Assembly: GCA_937873655.1 (NCBI GenBank)
Contig: CALMYQ010000252.1
Location: 1-64,000, forward strand
DNA from: an uncultured Lewinella sp.
GTDB taxonomy: Bacteria > Bacteroidota > Bacteroidia > Chitinophagales > Saprospiraceae
Direction: 5' to 3'
Length of the DNA: 64,000 bases
This document shows positions 58,386-64,000 of this stretch, piece after piece. Below the pieces are notes generated by a model. It was not told where the DNA came from. It ran no database searches and saw only the letters and a program-made list of their open reading frames with translations. The translations under genes were made by a program, and so were the position numbers. Position 1 is the first letter of the stretch. Every line of letters starts with the position of its first letter.

Positions 58386-60575
58386 TCACACATTCCACCA
58401 ATATGTCACCTTCACCACCAACGCCCGGTTCTTCACCCCGAACGGGGCCGGCAAATAGTTGTCGGTATATACGATGAACAGGTCTGAAACCGGGGCGTAA
58501 CGCCATTGCAATCGGGTATTCAGGTTGATATTGTCCTGCTGGTTGTTGTATTGCAGGAATGCCGTGAGGTAGAGCTTGTTGGTCATCGTCACGTCGATGC
58601 GCGGGCCGATCAGCCAGAAATTGCTGGTATTCCAGGGTTCGGGCAGGTCCAGCCGGTTGTAGGTGGCGTTGAGGACCACGCTGACATAGGGCTGGAAGCG
58701 GTAGCCCAGGTTGGCGGAGGCATTTGCACGCTTGCCTTTTGCAAAATACCCGCCGAAACCCGCCGAAAAGCCGTAGGTCAGCAGACTTTGCGGTTTGCTC
58801 GTGAACTGAAAGCCCGCGTAATTGGCCTGGTGCCGGCTGCCGGTAGCCAGCGTATCGTTGCCGTTGTTGGTGGGATCGAAAGGGAATTGCAGCTCTACAA
58901 AATCGGATTGGGTGATCAGCTTGAACACGCTCTGATCCCGGAACGCGACATTGTAGTTCAATTGCACACTGTTGTCGGTCAGGTGGAAATCGGTATTAAA
59001 AACGGGTATGAAGCTGAGTTCGGGTCCGTGGCTCAGGATCGCCTTGCTGTTCGGGAAGAAATTGAAAAGGGCCTTCGGGCTGAGCCGGATAAATCCCGTG
59101 CGCGGCACATACCCCACCTCTGCGTTGTAGTTTTCCCCCACGTATTCGTGTTGCCAGGCGACCGTGAATTTCCGGCTGGCGTACTGCAGGTTAGCCGCGT
59201 GGGTGACATCCTTGCCGGACACGCCCGGGCTGAACGATTTCAGGAACAGTGCCTTGCCCGTCCACAGGTTATTGGGCGACGCCAGGTTGTATTCCAGTCC
59301 CAGGTTGCGGTTGTAGCGCGTGTGTTCCGGATGCGCGGCGTCGGGCGTGAAATCGAGCGCCTCCCGGTTGACGGCCAGCAATCCGATATTGGACCGGGCG
59401 AATACCTTGCGCTGCAAGGCCAATACGGCGTAGTTCTGCCCCGACAGGCTTGTTTCGGCTACCCGGTCGGTCTGCATGTCCATCAGGCCGATGCGCCAGT
59501 TTTTGTCGAGCTTGCCGCTGAGGCGCGCGCCGAACCGGATGGGTACCCCCAACCCGATGCGCCGGGAAAAGAACGGCCGGATGGTGGAATAGCCGAAATT
59601 GGCAAATAGGTCGCCGTTTTCAAGGAAGAACTGCCGCCGCTCGGGAAAGAACAGCTCGAACCGGTCGAGGTTGGTCACCTGCTGGTCGACCTCCACCTGC
59701 GAAAAATCGGGGTTCACGGTCAGGTCGAGATTCAGCGACGAATTGAGGGCGATCTTGGCATCGGCGCCCAATTCGCCGTGGTAGTCGGCTTTGGCGTCCT
59801 GACTGAAGTCCTTGGTCGTGCGGCCGAGCGCGTATGGGATCACCGAGATATTGGCTCCGGGAACGGGCGGCGGTTGGTCCCAGACCAGCACGCCGGTATA
59901 GGCCAGGGAAGCCGTCGGGAACTGCCGCGGCACGGGCGCCCAGGCGGATTTTTCGGTGGTTTTCAGGTCGAGGCGGCTGAAATTGACGCCCCACTCCGAG
60001 ATCCCCTTTTTGTATCGGATGCTTTTGAACGGGATGGCCAGTTCGAGGATATAGCGGTCCTCATAGGTTTTGGCCACCGTCACCCACTTGTTGTCCCAGC
60101 TCAGGTCCACTTTGGAGCCCTCGTACATGATCCCGTCCCATTGGGCGCCCACGGCATTGGCTCCGAAAGCGAAGCCGCTGGTGAGGTCGTTGAAGGTATC
60201 GAAAAAGAAAATGAAATTGTCGTTCTTGCCGAAGGTCCAGTCGCGCCGGAGGGATTCCACGTAATAAGGCCCCGGCAGGAGGTGAAAGCAGGTGACGATC
60301 ATATAGATCTGCTGGTCGTCGTAGGTCATGCGCACCTCGGTCTTCACCCGCGCGAAACTGGTATCCATAGGCAGCACGCTGTAGAAATCGGTGGCGACTT
60401 CGGCATCCAGCCAGGCTTGTTCGTCCAGGACGCCGTCCACCCGGATCGGCGAGGAGGCTTTGCGGATATGGAGCCGGTATTTATCGTTGATCTTCTGGCC
60501 GTGGGCAGCCAGGCATAAAAACAGGCCTGCACAAAGCAATAAGGCCTGTTTCAGGCGGGTGAAGGTTGCGGACAT
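58386..60575 (-). CDS. DUF5916 / CBM9-like protein (second copy)
   Basis: The 729-residue protein starts with a signal peptide (QALLLCAGLFLCLAAHGQ) and a CBM9-like domain (RVDGVLDEQAWLDAEVATDF, YDDQQIYMIVTCFHL), followed by the DUF5916 region with LNLDLTVNPDFSQVEVDQQVTNLDRFELFFPERRQFFLENGDLF and a barrel-like C terminus ending in Trp-Trp-Asn-Val. It is shorter than the copy at 14152-16797. An outer-membrane location is likely; the ligand is unknown. Confidence 0.85.
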   Translation of the reverse strand: MSATFTRLKQALLLCAGLFLCLAAHGQKINDKYRLHIRKASSPIRVDGVLDEQAWLDAEVATDFYSVLPMDTSFARVKTEVRMTYDDQQIYMIVTCFHLLPGPYYVESLRRDWTFGKNDNFIFFFDTFNDLTSGFAFGANAVGAQWDGIMYEGSKVDLSWDNKWVTVAKTYEDRYILELAIPFKSIRYKKGISEWGVNFSRLDLKTTEKSAWAPVPRQFPTASLAYTGVLVWDQPPPVPGANISVIPYALGRTTKDFSQDAKADYHGELGADAKIALNSSLNLDLTVNPDFSQVEVDQQVTNLDRFELFFPERRQFFLENGDLFANFGYSTIRPFFSRRIGLGVPIRFGARLSGKLDKNWRIGLMDMQTDRVAETSLSGQNYAVLALQRKVFARSNIGLLAVNREALDFTPDAAHPEHTRYNRNLGLEYNLASPNNLWTGKALFLKSFSPGVSGKDVTHAANLQYASRKFTVAWQHEYVGENYNAEVGYVPRTGFIRLSPKALFNFFPNSKAILSHGPELSFIPVFNTDFHLTDNSVQLNYNVAFRDQSVFKLITQSDFVELQFPFDPTNNGNDTLATGSRHQANYAGFQFTSKPQSLLTYGFSAGFGGYFAKGKRANASANLGYRFQPYVSVVLNATYNRLDLPEPWNTSNFWLIGPRIDVTMTNKLYLTAFLQYNNQQDNINLNTRLQWRYAPVSDLFIVYTDNYLPAPFGVKNRALVVKVTYWWNV

Positions 60576-60702
60576 TGGTTTCTTCGTTTTGCGCGCCTAA
60601 GGTAGGTACAAAATATTGATTGCCCTGAAAGCAGTCCTTTTGAGGCAAACAAAATTCATTTTGAATCCTGGAATTCGCTATTTTGTCCAATAAAATCAAC
60701 GC

Positions 60703-61203
60703 ATGAAAGTCAACTTTGATAGCAGGGGCTACCTAAAACCCTATCACAAACTTGAATTGGAGTTCAATGAATTCAAAGAAATTTTCGTTGATGCATTTGA
60801 TGATTCCTCTTCAAGGCATCTGATTTTTGAAAACTATGCTAGGTTTTTGCAGGATTTTTCAGATAAGGTTTCCGAAACGTTTACTCATTGGATTGACGGG
60901 AGTTTTGTGACCAAAAAAATGAACCCAAGAGATATTGATTTTGTATCTATTATAGATTTCAATATCTTCGTAGAGAAAGAAGCATTGATTGAAAGGCAGT
61001 TTCGATTATTTGGAGCAAAAGCAGCTTATCAAGTGGATGCTTATACAATTCGAAAATACCCAGAAGGACATGAAAAGTACATTATCTACCAAGGAGAATT
61101 AGTATATTGGGAAAACTGGTTCGGATGGACCAAGAAAAATCGTGCGAAAGCAAAATTTCCAAAAGGGTTTATTGAAATTAACTTTATCAATTTTAAAGGC
61201 TGA
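60703..61203 (+). CDS. DUF6932 nucleotidyltransferase-like protein
   Basis: The 166-residue protein carries the DUF6932 pattern THWIDGSFVTKKMNPRDIDFVSII, with a G-S and a D-x-D pair as in minimal nucleotidyltransferases. It is AT-rich and lysine-rich compared with its neighbours. The next gene starts five bases after its stop, so the two are a cassette. Confidence 0.82.
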   Translation: MKVNFDSRGYLKPYHKLELEFNEFKEIFVDAFDDSSSRHLIFENYARFLQDFSDKVSETFTHWIDGSFVTKKMNPRDIDFVSIIDFNIFVEKEALIERQFRLFGAKAAYQVDAYTIRKYPEGHEKYIIYQGELVYWENWFGWTKKNRAKAKFPKGFIEINFINFKG

Positions 61204-61207
61204 ATCG

Positions 61208-61426
61208 ATGGCATCCAATGAACTGGACAAAAGAACCTCAAGGATAAGCGACATTCTGGAACAAATAGAAGAGCTCAATCAGCTTATTGAGTTTCAAAAG
61301 ATCCACCATGCCGATGACTCAACAATCAGCCAGTATGAATATATGCGAAAAGGCTTTGTTGATGAATTGAGCGTGCTGCTTCAGGATTTCAAACTACGAT
61401 TCCCCTCGATCGAGATAGCTGCCTGA
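61208..61426 (+). CDS. Small helical partner protein (72 aa)
   Basis: From ATG 61208 the protein reads MASNELDKRTSRISDILEQI and forms a predicted coiled coil (IEELNQLIEFQKIH...YEYMRKGFVDELSVLLQDFKL). It follows DUF6932 by four bases. Small helical partners of nucleotidyltransferases are often antitoxins or adaptors; that role is inferred. Confidence 0.7.
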   Translation: MASNELDKRTSRISDILEQIEELNQLIEFQKIHHADDSTISQYEYMRKGFVDELSVLLQDFKLRFPSIEIAA

Positions 61427-61436
61427 CCGGGATTGT

Positions 61437-61847
61437 TCATAAAATCTGGTTGAACTCCAACCGTTCCCCGTCCGGTCCGGCGATATTGAAATATTTGCAG
61501 CCGTTTTTCCAGAAAGGAAGGAAGACCGGCGCCGGTTCCAACACGTTGAATCCCGCTTTTTTGAGGGTCTCAAATGCAAGATAGATGTCATCAGTGTCAA
61601 ATGCCACATGATCCACATGCCCATCCTTCCGCTCCCGGATAGCCGCTAATTCTTTTTCCGGCATCTGATAGATCTCCACGATAACATCGCCGCTTTTCAT
61701 CATAACCACCCGGCCGGTATCTCCGTTGAACTCAAAAGAAGAGGACATTACGTTTTCAAAACCCAGGCTTTGATAAAATGCCTCCGACCGGGCGAGGTCG
61801 GCAACGGGTATACCGATATGTTGAACCCGGGAGATGAAGAATTTCAT
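61437..61847 (-). CDS. VOC family protein (glyoxalase-like)
   Basis: The 136-residue protein has the two VOC modules: FISRVQHIGIPVADLARSEAFYQSLGFE and HVDHVAFDTDDIYLAFETLKKAGFNV, ending FNIAGPDGERLEFNQIL. His in RVQHIGIPV, His in HVDHVAF and Glu in LEFNQ are candidate metal ligands. ATG 61847 is preferred; the longer frame from 61904 adds an unconserved lead. Confidence 0.85.
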   Translation of the reverse strand: MKFFISRVQHIGIPVADLARSEAFYQSLGFENVMSSSFEFNGDTGRVVMMKSGDVIVEIYQMPEKELAAIRERKDGHVDHVAFDTDDIYLAFETLKKAGFNVLEPAPVFLPFWKNGCKYFNIAGPDGERLEFNQIL

Positions 61848-61983
61848 GTTTTCAGTCGTAAGTTTGTTATTTGTAAATCCGGAACCGAGCAGAATCGAAG
61901 TCAACTCATTTGAAGCCCAATATAGAAAATCTATAAACCCCAGTCGAATTAAAATCTAATCTTGGATCAGAAACGAACAACGA

Positions 61984-62748
61984 ATGTCCGGAAAACTGAA
62001 AGACAAGGTCGCCCTCATCACCGGCGCCACCAGCGGCATGGGCCGGGCTATTGCGGAATTATTTGCCCGTGAGGGCGCCTCTCTGGTCCTTTCCGGGCGG
62101 GACCAACAGCGGGGCGAAGCGCTGGTTGAAACATTGAAAAATGCCGGTTCGGACTGCTGCTTCATGCCGGGCGACGTCAGCCGGCCCGAAACCAACCAGC
62201 TGCTCGTGGAAACGGCCCTGTCCCGGTTCAGCAAAGTCGATATCCTTTCCGCCAATGCGGGCGTACTCGGCCTGGGGGCCGTCACAGAGCTATCCGTCGA
62301 ATCCTGGCACAGCACCCTCGACACCAACCTGAGTTCCATCTTTTATCTCTGCAAATACGCCGTCCCGGAACTGTTGAAGAACGAAGGCGCCAATATCCTG
62401 ATCAACGCCTCGATCGCAGCGTTCAAAAGCTTCCCCAACCACCCGGCCTATTGCGCCTCCAAGGCGGGGGCCGTCGCCCTGATGAAACAGCTGGCGGTGG
62501 AATACGGCCCGAAATTGCGGGTCAACGCCATTTGTCCCGGCCCGGTGGATACGCCCTTATTATGGGATTCCTCCGCCGCGTTCCCCAACCCCGAAACCGC
62601 CGTCACCGATGCCGAAAAAGCCACCCTGCTCAAGCGACTGGGCCGCCCGGAAGACGTTGCCCGGCTCGCCCTGTTCCTCGCTTCCGACGACGCCTCCTGG
62701 ATAACCGGTACGACAGTGACGGTTGATGGGGGGATTATGAATGGGTAG
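61984..62748 (+). CDS. Short-chain dehydrogenase/reductase
   Basis: The 254-residue protein has the classical SDR motifs: ALITGATSGMGRAIAELF (cofactor loop TGxxxGxG), SANAGVLGLGAV (NAG), and YCASKAGAVAL (catalytic Tyr-x3-Lys), with PG late in the sequence. The ELFAREGASLVLSGRDQQ segment with Arg after the second strand suggests NADP(H). Substrate unknown. Confidence 0.92.
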   Translation: MSGKLKDKVALITGATSGMGRAIAELFAREGASLVLSGRDQQRGEALVETLKNAGSDCCFMPGDVSRPETNQLLVETALSRFSKVDILSANAGVLGLGAVTELSVESWHSTLDTNLSSIFYLCKYAVPELLKNEGANILINASIAAFKSFPNHPAYCASKAGAVALMKQLAVEYGPKLRVNAICPGPVDTPLLWDSSAAFPNPETAVTDAEKATLLKRLGRPEDVARLALFLASDDASWITGTTVTVDGGIMNG

Positions 62749-62801
62749 GGGGAGGAATTGTCTCCTTCGTCCCGCTTATGGCGGGACTACGGCGACCGGG
62801 G

Positions 62802-62868
62802 GAGGAATTGAGGAACTGAAGAATCGAGGAACTGAGGAACTGAGGAATTGAGGAATCGAGGAATTGTT
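62802..62868. repeat. Octamer repeat GAGGAATT/GAGGAACT
   Basis: About eight units of (C/T)GAGGAA(C/T) follow the SDR gene. A GTCCCGC-TTATG-GCGGGAC hairpin (about 62769-62789) precedes them and may terminate the SDR transcript. Confidence 0.85.
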
Positions 62869-63063
62869 GATGCGTTGATTGGCCGCCTCCGCCGAGGCTA
62901 CGGCCGCCGGAGGTTGATGCGGGGATTGGAGCGTGCGAAAGGGGAAGCCGACTTGAGCATGTTGAAAAAAGTGGTTCTCGCGCAAAAGACGCAAAGTTTT
63001 GATTTCCATCACGCTGCGCGCGCTAAATATCGGGTTGACACAAAATCTTGGACGATACCATCC

Positions 63064-63147
63064 GCCCTCACCCTCTCACCCTCTCACCCTCTCACCCTAT
63101 CATTCTCTCACCCTCTCACCCTCTCATTCTCTCACCCTCTCACCCTA
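63064..63147. repeat. Octamer repeat CTCTCACC, about ten units, overlapping the permease stop
   Basis: CTCTCACC with CTATCATT and CTCTCATT variants fill the region up to the reverse-strand TAG stop at 63145-63147. Confidence 0.9.
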
Positions 63148-64000
63148 CTCCCTCAACACCCCCGAAGGATTCCGCCGCGCCGCCTCAAACGACTTGAAAA
63201 TAACCGTCAGGAACGCCGTGGTAAACACGAACAGCACCCCAATGGCGAAAATAGACCAGTCGATGGCCGTCCGGTATGCGAAATTGTCCAGCCAACGGTG
63301 CATCAGCCACCAGGACAGCGGAAAGGCGATCAATACGGATACCGTCAGCAGTACGGCGTATTCCCGCAGCAGGTGAACGATGACCCGCCGGATCGGAGCG
63401 CCCAGCACCTTCCGGATGCCGATCTCTTTCCGGCGTTGCTCCGTCGTGAAGGACACCAGCCCGTAAAGCCCCATGCACGCGATCAGAATGCCCAACAGCG
63501 CAAAGGAAGTGAACAGGGTATTGAACCGCCGGTCGTTGGCATATTGCTGCGCGAACCGCTCGTCCAGAAAGAAATAATCAAATGGATTGTCCGGGTAAAT
63601 GGCGTCCCATTCCCGCTGGATCTTATCCATTACCGGTTTGTAATTGGCCGCTTTGATCTTCAGCGAATAGTAGGAACCCGCGTCGGGTGAAAAGAGGAAA
63701 ACCACGGGATCCAGCGGCTCGCGGACCGATTTCTGGTAGTAATCGCCCACTACGCCGATGATGGTCATGGAATGCTCGGAATCGGGATTCAGTTTTTCGC
63801 CGACGGCGGCTTCCGGGCTTTCAAAACCCAGTTGGTAAACAGCGTTCTTGTTCAGGAGAACGGCGAAGGAATCCGTCGGCATATCCCGCTGGAACGTCCG
63901 CCCGGCCAGCATATCGATATCGAATTGATCGAAGAATTGATCATCGACCCGAACGCGGTAGCAGCTGAGCAAGGCGGTGGTATGCCGGGTCGAATAACCG
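63145..64000 (-). CDS. ABC transporter permease (MacB/FtsX type), C-terminal part
   Basis: The open frame runs off the window end, so only about 285 residues are visible; the start lies beyond 64000. It contains a MacB_PCD-like periplasmic part (FDQFDIDMLAGRTF, IGVVGDYYQKS) and a C-terminal FtsX domain with three membrane helices (about FTSFALLGILIACMGLYGLV; YAVLLTVSVLIAFPLSWWLM; IFAIGVLFVFTTAFLTVIF) and RRKEIGIRKVLGA. Such permeases export peptides, lipoproteins or macrolide-like drugs. The last codons end at repeat units. Confidence 0.85.
   Translation of the reverse strand, partial: GYSTRHTTALLSCYRVRVDDQFFDQFDIDMLAGRTFQRDMPTDSFAVLLNKNAVYQLGFESPEAAVGEKLNPDSEHSMTIIGVVGDYYQKSVREPLDPVVFLFSPDAGSYYSLKIKAANYKPVMDKIQREWDAIYPDNPFDYFFLDERFAQQYANDRRFNTLFTSFALLGILIACMGLYGLVSFTTEQRRKEIGIRKVLGAPIRRVIVHLLREYAVLLTVSVLIAFPLSWWLMHRWLDNFAYRTAIDWSIFAIGVLFVFTTAFLTVIFKSFEAARRNPSGVLRE

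Noticed and set aside
58506..60518. Plus-strand frames of 367 and 246 codons
   Set aside because: Antisense to the DUF5916 gene, rich in Gly/His/Val from reversed codons.

Overview
The window reads as a chromosomal segment of a Bacteroidota bacterium, most likely of the Saprospiria (Lewinella/Haliscomenobacter-like); the phylum is well supported, the class is inference. The grounds are the phylum-typical families (DUF3127, two DUF5916 outer-membrane-type proteins, a hybrid histidine kinase ending in an AraC HTH, a PurS/PssA pair, an AbiEii/DUF6922 module), promoters of the Bacteroidota form TTG-N17-19-TAnnTTTG, the lack of clear Shine-Dalgarno sequences, and GC-rich codon use in the core genes. 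No rRNA, tRNA or CRISPR array was seen.

Layout. 1-840: short tandem repeats and one tiny ORF. 843-7422: a large AsmA-like protein, convergent with an ATP-grasp / M17 aminopeptidase / esterase operon. 7539-11866: ROK kinase, a small membrane protein coupled to an RluA-type pseudouridine synthase and RsmG, an ArsC-fold protein, DUF3127 and a secreted protein. 11870-12615: a convergent gap rich in hairpins. 12616-17863: LysM lytic transglycosylase, DUF5916 protein, AlkA-like glycosylase. 17901-24712: sulfatase, NTF2-like lipoprotein, SGNH hydrolase, SIS protein, RecD2 helicase and Crp/Fnr regulator, tightly packed, followed by a promoter with a Crp/Fnr-type palindrome driving two small membrane proteins. 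25047-33147: TMTC-like TPR membrane protein, RsmI, PurS/PssA, a GxxExxY gene in an AT-rich island, an ACT-domain protein divergent from aspartokinase, and an acyltransferase. 33340-46364: VOC, GNAT, class C serine hydrolase, XRE plus membrane protein, DinB, HD, nucleotide cyclase, MFS, NlpC/P60, AsnRS, CPA2 antiporter and a secreted hydrolase. 46431-51730: DUF748 protein, hybrid sensor kinase, DUF4143 ATPase. 52440-58325: an accessory region with a lipoxygenase-like gene that seems to lack its catalytic middle, an unknown CxxC protein, a phospholipase C-type phosphoesterase, a DNase II-like remnant and an AbiEii/DUF6922 pair. 58386-64000: second DUF5916 protein, DUF6932 nucleotidyltransferase-like cassette, VOC, SDR and the C-terminal part of a MacB/FtsX-type permease.

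The most distinctive signal is a set of short tandem repeats: heptamers such as AGTTGTC/AGTTGAC and AGTCGTA, octamers such as CTGAGGAA and CTCTCACC, and nonamers such as AATCGAATC and GGGCACTAA. They recur across the window and repeatedly abut or overrun gene 3' ends, so that the last codons and the stop codon of several genes are repeat units. In the hybrid kinase they lie inside the reading frame, producing a seven-residue peptide repeat in a linker and a repeat-encoded loop just before the receiver phospho-acceptor. Other interspersed sequences are two elements with inverted CTAGTGG termini, a palindromic element at 40265-40441 and a perfect 38-bp palindrome in front of the DUF4143 ATPase. 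These repeats, the truncated lipoxygenase cluster and the hairpin-rich convergent gap are the parts most likely to hold undescribed biology.
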